Assembly: GCF_008580665.1 (NCBI RefSeq)
Contig: NZ_BKDJ01000004.1
Location: forward strand, 124,001-188,000
Source of the DNA: Zafaria cholistanensis
GTDB lineage: Bacteria; Actinomycetota; Actinomycetes; Actinomycetales; Micrococcaceae
Length of the DNA: 64,000 bases
Direction of reading: 5' to 3'
The stretch's first letter is position 1. The number at the start of each line of letters is the position of its first letter. A program made the translations under genes and the position numbers. Below are positions 1 to 9,093 of this stretch, piece after piece. The notes beneath the pieces are model-generated. The model was not told the origin of the DNA and made no database searches. It saw nothing but the letters and a program-made list of their open reading frames with translations.

Positions 1-82
1 CCAGCGCCGCACCGCGCAGCACGCGGGCCTCGGCGTCGACGGTGTGCAGTTCGGCAATGTTGGTGACCAGGGTGCTGTTCAT
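1..82 (-). CDS. hutI: Imidazolonepropionase, N-terminal fragment cut by window edge
   Basis: Only the first 27 codons are visible; they begin MNSTLVTNIAELHTVD and run off the left edge. The ATG (82-80) overlaps the hutF stop codon as ATGA, so the two are translationally coupled. A short beta-strand start of this kind is usual for the amidohydrolase fold of imidazolonepropionase, which opens the imidazolone ring to N-formimidoyl-L-glutamate in the third step of histidine degradation. No catalytic residue lies inside the window, so the name rests on position: it follows hutU and hutF in a hut operon that would otherwise lack this step. Confidence 0.7.
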   Translation of the reverse strand, partial: MNSTLVTNIAELHTVDAEARVLRGAAL

Positions 83-1437
83 GCGTACTCCGGATACTCG
101 GCGAGGAAGGCGGCATACAGCTCGGCCGGGTCGCCGAGCCGGGTGTGGAGGCCGTCGCGGGCGACCGTAACGCCGTTGACGACGACGGCGGCCACGTCCG
201 CCGCGGTGGCGGTAAGCGGCAGCTGGCCGGGCCGGGCACCCGCGGTGCGGACGCTGCCGGTGCGCACCAGCAGATGGTCGCCGTTGGGGGCGGTCCCGTC
301 CGCGCGGAGCAGGCCCAGGCTGCGCAGGCCCCCCTCCCGGACGGCGGCGGCCAGCTCGGCCGGGGCAAAGCGGCCGCGGATCCCGCTGCGCAGGCGTTCG
401 CCGTGCTCGAGCGCGCGCATCTCCAGGTAGGGGTCGACGACGGCGTGCTGGTCGCTGCCCAGGGCGATGGTGGCACCGGCGTCGGCCAGCTCGCGGGCCG
501 GGCCGATCCCGTCGGCCAGGTCCGCCTCGGTGCTGGGGCACATGACGACGGTCGCCCGCGCCGCGCCCAGCGCGGCGATGTCTTCCCCGGTGAGGTGGGT
601 GGCGTGGACCACGGACAGCCGCGGGGAGAGCAGCCCGTGGCGGGCCAGCAGGCCGGCGGGGGTGGTTCCGGTGGCGGCCAGGCAGGCCGTGTTCTCGGCG
701 GGCTGTTCGGACAGGTGCACGTGCAGGGGGGCGTCCGCGCCGAGGACACGGTCGAGCCCGGAGGCAATGGCGGCCAGGTCCTCCTCGCCCACCGCGCGCA
801 CCGAGTGGATGGCGGCACCCAGGCTCACCAGTCCCCCGCCGCCCTCCCCCCCGCCGTTTTCCTCCGCCCCGTTTTCCTCCTCGAGCGCGGCGCGCAGCGA
901 GGCGAGCCGGGCCAGCCAGCCGGCGGCGTCGCCGTCGCAGAAGCGGGCCTGGGTGGGGCTCAGCGGCAGGGGGGCGCCGGCGGTGTCCAGCCCGCCGCGC
1001 AGGTAGCAGGTGTCCAGCAGGACCAGCCGGATCCCGGCCGCCCTGGCCGCACGGGCCAGGGCGCGCTCCATGGCGTGCTCGGGCCAGTGCCCGCCGGGTC
1101 GGGAAGCCCCTCCGGTTCGGGTAGCTCCTCCGGCGGAACCGGTTCCGTAGGGGATCCCGCCGGGGCCGTGGTGCAGGTAGTGGAACTCCCCCACCGCGGT
1201 CCACCCGGCGACCGCCATCTCGGCGAACACGGCGGTGGCGAGCCGTTCATAGCCCTCGGGGTCCAGCCGCCCGGCGGCCGCGTACATCTGGTCCCGCCAG
1301 GTCCAGAACGAATCTGCCCGGAAGGATCCGTCGCCGCCGGCCGCGCCCCCGTGGGTGCGCCCGCGCAGGATCCGGTGGAAGGCGTGCGAATGGGCGTTGA
1401 CCGGGCCCGGGACACGGAGCAGGCCCGCCGCGCTCAC
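79..1437 (-). CDS. hutF: Formimidoylglutamate deiminase
   Basis: 452 residues, the usual length for HutF, a cytoplasmic amidohydrolase that releases ammonia from N-formimidoyl-L-glutamate to give N-formyl-L-glutamate. The metal-binding NAHSHAFHR motif holds His16 and His18; HVHLSEQ further along supplies a later His, and LGSDQHAVVDPYLEMR near residue 350 supplies the metal-binding Asp typical of the superfamily. The start overlaps the stop of the upstream M20 hydrolase by 4 bases and the stop overlaps hutI by 4 bases. A deiminase implies the five-step route (HutH, HutU, HutI, HutF, deformylase) rather than direct hydrolysis by formimidoylglutamase. A guanine or chlorohydrolase-like deaminase is the alternative, but the operon makes HutF much more likely. 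Confidence 0.92.
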   Translation of the reverse strand: MSAAGLLRVPGPVNAHSHAFHRILRGRTHGGAAGGDGSFRADSFWTWRDQMYAAAGRLDPEGYERLATAVFAEMAVAGWTAVGEFHYLHHGPGGIPYGTGSAGGATRTGGASRPGGHWPEHAMERALARAARAAGIRLVLLDTCYLRGGLDTAGAPLPLSPTQARFCDGDAAGWLARLASLRAALEEENGAEENGGGEGGGGLVSLGAAIHSVRAVGEEDLAAIASGLDRVLGADAPLHVHLSEQPAENTACLAATGTTPAGLLARHGLLSPRLSVVHATHLTGEDIAALGAARATVVMCPSTEADLADGIGPARELADAGATIALGSDQHAVVDPYLEMRALEHGERLRSGIRGRFAPAELAAAVREGGLRSLGLLRADGTAPNGDHLLVRTGSVRTAGARPGQLPLTATAADVAAVVVNGVTVARDGLHTRLGDPAELYAAFLAEYPEYA

Positions 1438-2714
1438 AGCAGGTCCTCGAGCGCGTCCGCCAGCGCGTCCACCCCGGCCTCGGCGTCCCCGTCCTCGACG
1501 TGCTCCTCCGGCGAATGGCTGATGCCGGTGGGGTTGCGCACGAAGAGCATGCCGGTGGGCACCACGGAGGCCAGCACGCCGGCGTCGTGCCCGGCCCCGG
1601 TGGCCAGCGCCGGCGCGCCGGGAACGGTGCGCCGGACCGAGTGCTCCAGCGAACGGGCCAGGGCGGCATCGAAGTGCACGGTTCCGCTGGAGGATTCCTC
1701 GAGCAATCGGGCCGCGCAGCCCTCGAAGGCGGCGATCTTCTGGGCCTGGCCGTGGAGGCGCTCGACGAGGTCCGCGACGGTCGCGTCCTCCGGGTGGCGG
1801 ACGTCCAGCCAGAGGTCCACCCGGGAGGCGATGACGTTGGTGCCGCCGGGGACCGGTTCCAGCCGCCCGACCGTTGCCCGCGCCCCCGGAACGGCGGCGG
1901 CGAGCTTGCGCACCGCCAGCACGATCTGCGCTGCGGCGACCATCGGATCGGCGCGGTCCTCCATCAGGGTGGTGCCGGCGTGGTTGCCCTGCCCGGTCAC
2001 GGTCAGCCGCCAGCGGCCGTGGCCGAGCACCGAGGAGCCGACGGCGACGGCGGGCCCGGGGTGTTCCCCGTGGCCGGCGAATTCCGGGGAGCCCAGGGCG
2101 CGGCCCTGTTCCACGTGCAGTTCCACGAAGTCCCCAACGCGTCCCAGCGCGGTTTCGTCCAGTCCCATCCGGTCCGGGTCCAGGCCGTGGGCGCGGGAAA
2201 CGTCGGCGAAGGTGTTCCCGTCGGCGTCGCGCAGGTTCAGCGCCCGGGCCGGGTCGATGGCCCCGGCGAGCAGGCGCGAGCCCAGGCAGGCCACGCCGAA
2301 ACGGCTGCCCTCCTCCTCAGGGAACACGGCCACGGCCAGGGCCCGGTTGCGCACCAGCGCCCCGGAGACCTCACGGGCCCGGAGCCGGTCGACGGCGGCC
2401 AGTGCGGAGGCTACCCCCAGCGGCCCGTCGAACGCTCCGCCCCCGGGGACCGAGTCCAGGTGCGAGCCGGTGACCAGCGCGCCGCGGCGGGAGGACTCCG
2501 GCCGGCGGGTCCCTCCGTCGTACAGGTCCCACCACGCCCACAGGATGCCGTTGGCGTCCGTTTCCACGGCCAGGCCGCGCGCGGCGGCCTCGGCGGTGAA
2601 CCACTCGCGCAGCTCCCGGTCCGCGCTGGTGTATGCGGCTCGGCTGTAACCGCCCCGGCGACGGTCGCGGCCGGTGTCGGCGATGGCGGCCAGCAGCTGC
2701 GTTACGGTGCCCAT
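1434..2714 (-). CDS. M20-family amidohydrolase (allantoate/N-carbamoyl amino acid hydrolase type) in the hut operon
   Basis: 426 residues. Di-metal peptidase M20 signatures are present in order: GSHLDSVPGGGAFDG (His85, bridging Asp96), FPEEEGSRFG (Glu133-135), ELHVEQGRAL near 205, GNHAGTTLMEDR in the lid region, and a C-terminal GHDAGVLASVVPTGMLFVRN...GISHSPEEH supplying the last His. By family this is the allantoate amidohydrolase/N-carbamoyl-L-amino acid hydrolase branch. No ureide or pyrimidine genes are near; it sits between hutU and hutF with 4-base overlap to hutF. Because the operon makes N-formylglutamate but no classical HutG is visible, I infer that it removes the formyl group to give glutamate and formate. 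That substrate is inference; the family is clear. Confidence 0.85.
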   Translation of the reverse strand: MGTVTQLLAAIADTGRDRRRGGYSRAAYTSADRELREWFTAEAAARGLAVETDANGILWAWWDLYDGGTRRPESSRRGALVTGSHLDSVPGGGAFDGPLGVASALAAVDRLRAREVSGALVRNRALAVAVFPEEEGSRFGVACLGSRLLAGAIDPARALNLRDADGNTFADVSRAHGLDPDRMGLDETALGRVGDFVELHVEQGRALGSPEFAGHGEHPGPAVAVGSSVLGHGRWRLTVTGQGNHAGTTLMEDRADPMVAAAQIVLAVRKLAAAVPGARATVGRLEPVPGGTNVIASRVDLWLDVRHPEDATVADLVERLHGQAQKIAAFEGCAARLLEESSSGTVHFDAALARSLEHSVRRTVPGAPALATGAGHDAGVLASVVPTGMLFVRNPTGISHSPEEHVEDGDAEAGVDALADALEDLL

Positions 2715-2717
2715 ACC

Positions 2718-4406
2718 CTAGTGCTCCGCCATCGGGATGCGCACCCCGCGCTCGCGGGCGACCTCGGCGGCGCGGCCGTAACCGGCGTCGGCGTGGCGGA
2801 TGATGCCCATGCCGGGGTCGTTGGTCAGCAGGACCTCCAGCTTCGCTGCGGCCAGGTCGGTGCCGTCGGCCACGGAGACCTGGCCGGCGTGGATGGAGCG
2901 GCCGATGCCAACGCCGCCGCCGTGGTGGATGGAGACCCAGGTGGCGCCGGATGAGGCGGCGGTGAGCGCGTTCAGCAGCGGCCAGTCCGCAATCGCATCG
3001 GAACCGTCGGCCATGGCCTCGGTCTCGCGGTAAGGGGAGGCGACGGAGCCCGAATCCAGGTGGTCGCGGCCGATCACGATCGGGGCCTTGACCCTGCCGG
3101 TGCGGACCAGCTCGTTGAACAGCAGGCCGGCCCTGTGGCGCTCGCCGTAGCCGAGCCAGCAGATGCGGGCGGGCAGGCCCTCGAACTCGACGTGGGTGGC
3201 GGCGGCGTCGATCCAGCGGTGCAGGTGGGTGTTGTCTGGGAAGAGTTCCTTGAGCGCCTGGTCGGTGACGCGGATGTCCTCCGGGTCCCCGGAGAGAGCA
3301 ACCCAGCGGAACGGGCCCATCCCCTCGCAGAACAGCGGGCGGATGTAGGCCGGGACGAAGCCCGGGAAGTCGAAGGCGCGCCCGTAGCCGCCCTTGCGTG
3401 CCTCGTCGCGGATGGAGTTGCCGTAGTCGAAGACCTCCGCGCCGGCGTCCTGGAAACCGACCATCGCCTCCACATGGCGGGCCATGGAGGCCTGCGCCAG
3501 CTTGGTGAAGCCGGCCGGGTCCGCCTCGGCCTCGGCCGCCCACTGCTCCACGGTGTACTCGACCGGCAGGTAGGACAGCGGGTCGTGGGCGGAGGTCTGG
3601 TCGGTGACGACGTCCACGGCCAGTTCGCCGGCCCGGTGCCGGCGCAGGATCTCGGGGAACACGGCGGCGGCGTTGCCGACGTACCCCACGGAGAGCGGGC
3701 GCTTTTCCGCCTTGGCGGCCAGGACCTTGGCCAGGGCGGCGTCCAGGTCGGTCTCGACGTCGTCGAGGTAGCGCTTGCCCAGGCGCCGGCGCAGGCGCTC
3801 CTCGGAGACGTCGACGATCAGCACCGCCCCGCCGTTGAGGGTCACGGCCAGCGGCTGGGCCCCGCCCATGCCCCCGCAGCCGCCGGTGAGGGTCAGCGTC
3901 CCGGCCAGGGACCCCCCGAAGCGCTTGTTGGCGACGGCGGCGAAGGTCTCGAAGGTGCCCTGCAGGATGCCTTGGGTGCCAATGTAGATCCAGGAGCCGG
4001 CGGTCATCTGCCCGTACATCGTCAGGCCCTCGGCCTCCAGCTTGCGGAACTGGGGCCAGCTGGCCCAGTCGCCGACCAGGTTGGAGTTGGCGATCAGCAC
4101 CCGGGGGGCCCACTTGTTGGTGCGGAAGACGCCGACGGGCTTGCCGGACTGGACCAGCAGCGTCTCATCCTCCTCCAGGTCCGCCAGGGTCCGCACGATC
4201 GCATCGAACGCCTCCCAGGAGCGGGCCGCGCGGCCGGTGCCCCCGTAGACCACCAGGTCCTCGGGCCGCTCCGCGACCTCGGGGTCCAGGTTGTTCATGA
4301 GCATGCGCAGCGGAGCCTCGGTTTGCCAGCTCTTGGCGGTCAGCGCGGTGCCGCGCGGGGCGCGGATGGTGCGGGTGGGGTCGTGCTGGGTAAATCCGGT
4401 GCTCAT
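2718..4406 (-). CDS. hutU: Urocanate hydratase
   Basis: 562 residues, matching the family. It uses tightly bound NAD+ to hydrate urocanate to 4-imidazolone-5-propionate, the second step of histidine breakdown. The near-invariant signature appears as [12 protein letters not shown], with the catalytic-site Cys (family pattern FQGLPxRICW; here Glu replaces Gln). [20 protein letters not shown] and [12 protein letters not shown] are also typical. I use the ATG at 4406 ([10 protein letters not shown]) because it overlaps the IclR stop as ATGA and matches the family N-terminus; the frame stays open upstream to 5138 but that part is the shadow of the iclR gene. Only 3 bases separate its stop from the M20 hydrolase start. 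Confidence 0.96.
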   Translation of the reverse strand: MSTGFTQHDPTRTIRAPRGTALTAKSWQTEAPLRMLMNNLDPEVAERPEDLVVYGGTGRAARSWEAFDAIVRTLADLEEDETLLVQSGKPVGVFRTNKWAPRVLIANSNLVGDWASWPQFRKLEAEGLTMYGQMTAGSWIYIGTQGILQGTFETFAAVANKRFGGSLAGTLTLTGGCGGMGGAQPLAVTLNGGAVLIVDVSEERLRRRLGKRYLDDVETDLDAALAKVLAAKAEKRPLSVGYVGNAAAVFPEILRRHRAGELAVDVVTDQTSAHDPLSYLPVEYTVEQWAAEAEADPAGFTKLAQASMARHVEAMVGFQDAGAEVFDYGNSIRDEARKGGYGRAFDFPGFVPAYIRPLFCEGMGPFRWVALSGDPEDIRVTDQALKELFPDNTHLHRWIDAAATHVEFEGLPARICWLGYGERHRAGLLFNELVRTGRVKAPIVIGRDHLDSGSVASPYRETEAMADGSDAIADWPLLNALTAASSGATWVSIHHGGGVGIGRSIHAGQVSVADGTDLAAAKLEVLLTNDPGMGIIRHADAGYGRAAEVARERGVRIPMAEH

Positions 4407-5194
4407 TTCTGGTCCTCCCGGTCGGTGTGGAGTGGCGGGTCGGGGCGGGGCGGCAGAGTGGGATGTGGCGGCAGAGTGGGATGTGGTGGCAGGGTGGGAT
4501 GGGGCGGTTGGGGGTGGATGGGGGGTTCGGTTCCGGCCGGGCCCCGGAGCAGGGACCGGGCCTCGGCGGCGACCAGCCTGCCGATGCGGGCCACTTCCTC
4601 CGGGCCGGTGCGGTAGGAGGGGGCCACCACGGAGAGGGCGGCGACCACGCGGGCCGCGCCGCCGGTCCCCGCCACGACCGGTGCGGCAATGGCCGTGACG
4701 TCCCGTTCCACGCCCCGGTCCACGACCACATAGCCCGCCTCCGGCGTCTGTCCGCGCAGGACGGCCCCGGCGGCCGTGCCCTCCAGCGGGATGGACCGGC
4801 CCACCCAGGAGGTGTGGCGCACCGACTGGGTCCCCTCCTGCACGGCGATGTAGATCCCGTGGTCGTGGTCGCCCGCGGCGGGAACGTTGAGGTAGGCCGA
4901 TTCGCCGGTGCCGGCGACCAGCCGGAAGAGGGGCTCCTGGGCGAGCGAGACGAGCGACTCGTGGCTGAGCGCCTGGGCGCCGAGCTGGACCAGCCGCATG
5001 CCGGGACGGTAACCGCCGTCGTCGTCCCGGCGCACGAAGCCGCTGGCTTCGAGGGTCCGCAGCAGGCGCAGCGCGGTCGAGGCCGAGAGCCCGGTTCCGC
5101 GCGAGGCGTCGGCGAGGCTGATTTGGCCGGCGTCGCACACGGTGCCGAGCAGCTGCAGCGCCCGCTCGACCGTGCGCGTCGAGGCTTCGACCAT
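4403..5194 (-). CDS. IclR-family transcriptional regulator of the hut genes
   Basis: 263 residues from the ATG at 5194, which follows AGGAGG at 4-base spacing; an upstream ATG at 5245 lacks such a site. The N-terminal winged helix-turn-helix (residues about 3-65) has [20 protein letters not shown] and the effector domain holds GESAYLNVP and [15 protein letters not shown], both typical of IclR proteins. It is the first gene of the hutUFI operon and diverges from hutH across a 128-bp gap that contains a palindrome, so it is probably the local hut regulator, perhaps sensing urocanate or formimidoylglutamate. Whether it represses or activates cannot be read from sequence. The last 35 or so residues are low-complexity PHPTLPP repeats encoded by an 18-bp tandem repeat. 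Confidence 0.88.
   Translation of the reverse strand: MVEASTRTVERALQLLGTVCDAGQISLADASRGTGLSASTALRLLRTLEASGFVRRDDDGGYRPGMRLVQLGAQALSHESLVSLAQEPLFRLVAGTGESAYLNVPAAGDHDHGIYIAVQEGTQSVRHTSWVGRSIPLEGTAAGAVLRGQTPEAGYVVVDRGVERDVTAIAAPVVAGTGGAARVVAALSVVAPSYRTGPEEVARIGRLVAAEARSLLRGPAGTEPPIHPQPPHPTLPPHPTLPPHPTLPPRPDPPLHTDREDQK
4450..4503. repeat. 18-bp tandem repeat, three copies, in the 3' end of the IclR gene
   Basis: Three consecutive 18-bp units beginning GCGGCAGAGTGGGATGTG; the first two are identical and the third has a few substitutions. On the minus strand they encode PHPTLPP-like blocks at the regulator's C-terminus. Unit length is a multiple of 3, so copy-number change would not shift the frame. 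Confidence 0.9.
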
Positions 5195-5249
5195 GGATCC
5201 TCCTGGGTGGGGAACCGGTCGGTGAATATTGCCACCGGCCGGCATTTGC

Positions 5250-5266
5250 GTTTCACTTATTGAAAC
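5250..5266. promoter_or_regulatory. Putative IclR operator between hutH and the hut operon
   Basis: A perfect dyad, GTTTCA-CTTAT-TGAAAC, with 6-bp arms and a 5-bp centre, 56 bp upstream of the iclR start and 57 bp upstream of hutH. IclR-type operators are commonly short A/T-rich dyads in a divergent promoter next to the regulator gene. Assignment to this regulator is inference. Confidence 0.6.
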
Positions 5267-5282
5267 TTAGATTCCAGTACCC

Positions 5283-5303
5283 GGCAAGGGCCGGTACCTT
5301 GCC
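5283..5303. promoter_or_regulatory. Second inverted repeat in the hutH leader
   Basis: GGCAAGG and CCTTGCC are separated by 7 bases, ending 19 bases before the hutH ATG. It could be a second operator or a small hairpin in the hutH 5' leader. No assignment is possible from sequence. Confidence 0.4.
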
Positions 5304-5322
5304 CCGAACAGGATGAGCCCGC

Positions 5323-6885
5323 ATGCAGCAGACCGTCTCCATCACCCCCACCCCCCTTTCCCCCGCGGACGTGGTGGCCGTCGCCCGGCATGGTGCCGCC
5401 GTCGAACTGGCCCCCGAGGCGCTGGCGGCCATGGAGGGTTCGCGCACCGTTATCGATGCGCTGGTGACCGACGAGCGCCCGCACTACGGGGTCTCCACCG
5501 GATTCGGCGCGCTGGCGACCAGGCAGATTCCCATCGACCTGCGCACCCAGCTGCAGCGCTCGCTGATCCGTTCGCATGCGGCATCCTCGGGAACCGAGGT
5601 GGACCGCGAGGTGGTGCGCGGGCTGATGCTCAACCGCCTCCACACCATGGCCACCGGCCGCACCGGCGTCCGCCCGCTGGTGGCCCAGGCCTACGCCGGG
5701 CTGCTCAACGCGGGCATCACTCCGGTGGTGGGCGAGTACGGCTCCCTGGGCTGCTCCGGGGACCTGGCCCCGCTGTCCCATTGCGCGCTGGCCGTGATGG
5801 GCGAGGGCCGGGTGCGCGGGGCCGACGGCGACGTGGTCGATGCGGCCAAGGCCCTGGCCGATGCCGGCCTTGAGCCGGTGGTGCTGGCCGAGAAGGAGGG
5901 GCTGGCCCTGGTCAACGGCACCGACGGAATGCTGGGAATGCTGCTGCTGGCGGCCGCGGACCTGCGCCGGCTGTTCGCGACAGCCGACCTTGCCGCAGCC
6001 ATGAGCGTGGAGGGGCTGCTGGGCACCGGAGACGTCTTCGCCGCGGACCTGCACGCCCTGCGCCCCCACCCCGGGCAGCTGGCCTCCGCCGCGAACCTGC
6101 GCGCCGTGCTCGCCGGGTCCGCCCTGGCCGCGGAACAGAAGGAGGGTTCCCACGCCTTCACCCGGGTCCAGGATGCCTACTCGCTGCGCTGCGCCCCGCA
6201 GGTGCATGGCGCCGCCCGCGCGACCCTGGACCACGCCGAGTCCGTGGCCGCGTACGAGCTCGCCTCGGCGATCGACAACCCGGTGGTCACCGCCGACGGC
6301 CGGGTCGAGTCCAACGGCAACTTCCACGGCGCCCCCGTGGGGTACGTGCTGGACTTCCTCGCCATCGCCGCCGCCGATATGGCTTCGATCTCCGAACGGC
6401 GCACCGACCGCTTCCTGGATCCGGCGCGCAGCCACGGGCTGAACGCGTTCCTGGCGCACGACCCCGGAGTGGACTCCGGGCACATGATCGCCCAGTACAC
6501 GGCCGCGGGCATCGTGTCCGAGATGAAGCGCCTGGCCGTTCCGGCCTCGGTCGATTCGATCCCGTCCTCGGCCATGCAGGAGGACCACGTCTCGATGGGC
6601 TGGGCCGCCGGCCTGAAGCTGCGCCGGGCCGTGGACGGGCTGGAGCGGGTGCTCGCCATCGAACTGCTTACCGCGGCCCGGGCCCTGGACATGCGCGACG
6701 GCGGGATTGCCACCTGCCGGTCCTCCCCCGCCATCGCCGCCGTGCGCACCCTCATCCGCACCGTCGTGGAAGGTCCGGGCACCGACCGCCACCTGTCCCC
6801 CGAGATCGAGGCGGTGCGCCTGCTGGCCCACTCCGGCGAAATGCTGGCGGCGGCCAACGCGGCCCTGGATACGGACCTGCGCTAA
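5323..6885 (+). CDS. hutH: Histidine ammonia-lyase
   Basis: 520 residues, family length about 510. Removes ammonia from L-histidine to give urocanate, the entry step of the pathway. HYGVSTGFG (Tyr55) and GSLGCSGDLAPLSH around residues 140-153 mark the active site. The electrophilic MIO group forms by cyclisation of the tripeptide at 144-146, which here is Cys-Ser-Gly rather than the more common Ala-Ser-Gly. From memory some actinobacterial histidases have the same change, so activity is expected. QEDHVSMG and the FHGAPVGYVLDFL region are also conserved. Transcribed divergently from the iclR-hutUFI operon; it ends 28 bp before the convergent metallophosphoesterase gene. The ribosome site before ATG 5323 is weak (AGGATG, 9 bases away). 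Confidence 0.95.
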   Translation: MQQTVSITPTPLSPADVVAVARHGAAVELAPEALAAMEGSRTVIDALVTDERPHYGVSTGFGALATRQIPIDLRTQLQRSLIRSHAASSGTEVDREVVRGLMLNRLHTMATGRTGVRPLVAQAYAGLLNAGITPVVGEYGSLGCSGDLAPLSHCALAVMGEGRVRGADGDVVDAAKALADAGLEPVVLAEKEGLALVNGTDGMLGMLLLAAADLRRLFATADLAAAMSVEGLLGTGDVFAADLHALRPHPGQLASAANLRAVLAGSALAAEQKEGSHAFTRVQDAYSLRCAPQVHGAARATLDHAESVAAYELASAIDNPVVTADGRVESNGNFHGAPVGYVLDFLAIAAADMASISERRTDRFLDPARSHGLNAFLAHDPGVDSGHMIAQYTAAGIVSEMKRLAVPASVDSIPSSAMQEDHVSMGWAAGLKLRRAVDGLERVLAIELLTAARALDMRDGGIATCRSSPAIAAVRTLIRTVVEGPGTDRHLSPEIEAVRLLAHSGEMLAAANAALDTDLR

Positions 6886-6913
6886 CGGGGGCGGCGGCTG
6901 CGCCCCGGCGCCC

Positions 6914-8875
6914 TCAGTTTGCCCGGACCGCCTCCACGTCGTCGACGGTCACCACCACCGGCGCGTTGGTGGAGCTGGAGGACAGATAGGCCAGGAGGCC
7001 GACGCCGCCGGCGGCCTGCAGGCCCGCGGTCGCGTCCGTGGCGGACACCTGCCACCCGGCAGGTTCCGGCGTTCCCCGCTCCCAGACCTTGGCCCGCACG
7101 GTCGTGGGACTGGTTCCGGTGGCCTGCACGCGCACCTCCAGCCGGTCCCCCACCGCGTAGGACACCCCCGGTACCGTCACGGCCGTCTGGAGGGCTGTCT
7201 CAGCGCCCGCGGCCGTGGTGCGCACGGTCTGGAGCCTGACCTGCCCGTTGGCCCCCAGGACGGCCTTGGCCCGGTACTGCCCGGCGCCGGGGACACTGCG
7301 CGCGACCGCGGAGAGGTACAGGCCGCTGCCGGTGGCCGGCTTGTCCGTGCCCAGGGCCAGCCGCAGGTCGGTACTGGTGGAAGAGACCGCATTGAGCAGC
7401 GCGCTGGCCGAGTTCCCCGCCGAGGGCAGCCGCAGCCGCCCCACTCCGCTGGAGACCGAGGTATTCGCCGTGCTGGACACGGTCCAGTTCCCGCCGGTCT
7501 CCGCGGCGCCGAAACCGCTGGCCACGGTCCGCCCGAACGTGTCGCGGGCCAGCGGCGCGGTTCCCGCCGTCACCGTGACCGAGCGCAGCAGCGTGCCGGT
7601 GGCGCCGCCGCTGTCCGTGACGGTGAGCCGCACGGGGTACGTGCCGGACGCGGCGAAGGTGTGCTGCACCAGCGCCCCGCTGCCCGTGGATCCGTCGCCG
7701 AAGTCCCAGGCGTACTGTGCCACCGTGCCGTCGGCGTCCGAGGACGCGGTGGCGTCGAAGGAACAGCCCGCGCCGGTGCAGGAGGACGTGAAGGAGGCCG
7801 TCGGCGGCGAGTTCGCCGGCGTCGTTCCGGCCGTGATGGAGAAGTCGTCGGTGAACGTGCCCCCGGAGGCGCGGCGGAAGGCGGCAGTGAGGCTGCCCTG
7901 CCGCAGCGTGAGGCTCAGGGCGCCGAAGGTCGGGTTGCTGTTCAGCCCGGACGCGGCGGCGAAGTAGCCCGCCTCGGAGTCGGCCCTGTTCACGTCGCGC
8001 AGCGCGACACCCCCGGTCCCCACGGTGGCGAAGACGGTGCCCGCCCCCTTGGCCATCGCGTTGTCCGGGTCCGCCACGCAGGCCGCGTTGTATGTGCCGG
8101 GAACCAGGGTGGCGCAGCCGGGCCTGCCCGTGGCGAGCTGGCGCGTGCGCTGGTAGGCGTGTTCGTGCCCGGAGAGCACCAGGTCCACCTTGCGGTTGAG
8201 CATCAGGTTGGTGATGTCCGCCCCCGGGGAGCACGCGTACACGCCCATCGACAGGCAGGGGTAGTGCATGCCGACCACGACCCACGGAATGGCCGCGCTG
8301 CGGGCCCCATCGATGGCCGCCGCCGTCCAGTTGTAACGCGCGGTGCCGGCGTTGTAGCTCCAGGTGCCGTCCGTGAAGGGAAGGTTGGGCGAGATCATGA
8401 CGAACCGCACCAGCGGGTCCTCCTGGGGCACGTCGACGTACCACTGGCGCCCGTAGGTGCCGACGAGGCCGGGCAGTTGGTTGGGCAGGCAGGCGGAGAA
8501 GTCGTTGATGTTGCCGTTCTGGCCGTTGCTTTCGTGGTTCCCGGCGAGGAGTTCGAAGGGGAAGCCCGCCCCGACCGCGCCGGTGACGGCGTCGCACCAG
8601 GCCTGTTCCTGCCCCGTGGCCCCGTAGGAGAGGTCCCCGAGGGCCAGGTGCAAATCCGGGGAGATGGCCCCGATCTGGCTGAACACGGACCGCGCCGCCG
8701 TGCTGGAGGAGTAGTCTCCCGCGGCGGTGAAATGCACGGCTCCGGGTTCCTGGAGGGCAGCCGGCACCGCAGCCGGGGCCGCGGCGGGGAGGGGGGACGC
8801 CGCGGGCACCGCAGCCGGGGCCAGGACCACGGCCAGCGCGGCCAGGGCCGTCAGGGCGGTTTTCAGGGATTTCAC
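6914..8875 (-). CDS. Secreted metallophosphoesterase with PKD domain and C-terminal beta-sandwich module
   Basis: 653 residues from a GTG at 8875 preceded by GAGGAG at 6 bases; an open frame runs to 9049 but the signal peptide (KSLKTALTALAALAVVLAP, cleavage near Ala-rich 25-40) starts at the GTG. Calcineurin-like metal ligands appear in order: AAGDYS (Asp54), LALGDLSYG (Asp81), AGNHE (Asn113, His114), GMHYP (His203), SGHEHAYQR (His237-239), as in purple-acid-phosphatase-like enzymes. Residues about 357-437 form a PKD domain (YAWDFGDGSTG). Residues 441-653 (RDTFGRT to the end) are a module that recurs in the beta-helix protein at 62.7 kb. It probably acts outside the cell on a phosphomonoester or diester; substrate unknown. 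Confidence 0.85.
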   Translation of the reverse strand: MKSLKTALTALAALAVVLAPAAVPAASPLPAAAPAAVPAALQEPGAVHFTAAGDYSSSTAARSVFSQIGAISPDLHLALGDLSYGATGQEQAWCDAVTGAVGAGFPFELLAGNHESNGQNGNINDFSACLPNQLPGLVGTYGRQWYVDVPQEDPLVRFVMISPNLPFTDGTWSYNAGTARYNWTAAAIDGARSAAIPWVVVGMHYPCLSMGVYACSPGADITNLMLNRKVDLVLSGHEHAYQRTRQLATGRPGCATLVPGTYNAACVADPDNAMAKGAGTVFATVGTGGVALRDVNRADSEAGYFAAASGLNSNPTFGALSLTLRQGSLTAAFRRASGGTFTDDFSITAGTTPANSPPTASFTSSCTGAGCSFDATASSDADGTVAQYAWDFGDGSTGSGALVQHTFAASGTYPVRLTVTDSGGATGTLLRSVTVTAGTAPLARDTFGRTVASGFGAAETGGNWTVSSTANTSVSSGVGRLRLPSAGNSASALLNAVSSTSTDLRLALGTDKPATGSGLYLSAVARSVPGAGQYRAKAVLGANGQVRLQTVRTTAAGAETALQTAVTVPGVSYAVGDRLEVRVQATGTSPTTVRAKVWERGTPEPAGWQVSATDATAGLQAAGGVGLLAYLSSSSTNAPVVVTVDDVEAVRAN

Positions 8876-9093
8876 GGGGCGCTCCTCAGGGTCGGCGAAC
8901 GCGTCCCGCCGTGCTCCGTGCGGCGTGGCTGCCCGGGCTCCCCCCGTCGGGCCGCGTGGGCCAAGGATACGCAACGCTCCGCGGTACGGCACCGTGGAGC
9001 GGCACCCGTTCTGGAACGGGGACACGCGTTTTTCCCGCGGACCAGGCACCCGGGAGCCGGGTGGCCGGACCCTGTGGGCCTCTGCGGCGCCGG

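Noticed and set aside
145-2649. A long plus-strand open frame opposite hutF and the M20 gene
   Set aside because: Gly/Gln/Arg-rich shadow frame with no domain, no ribosome site and well-supported genes on the other strand.
2371-4113. 580-codon minus-strand frame overlapping hutU
   Set aside because: Arg/Pro/Gly-rich shadow frame; hutU in the neighbouring frame has full family motifs.
4407-5138. N-terminal extension of hutU
   Set aside because: It lies over iclR in another frame and has no urocanase-like sequence; the ATG at 4406 fits the family start.
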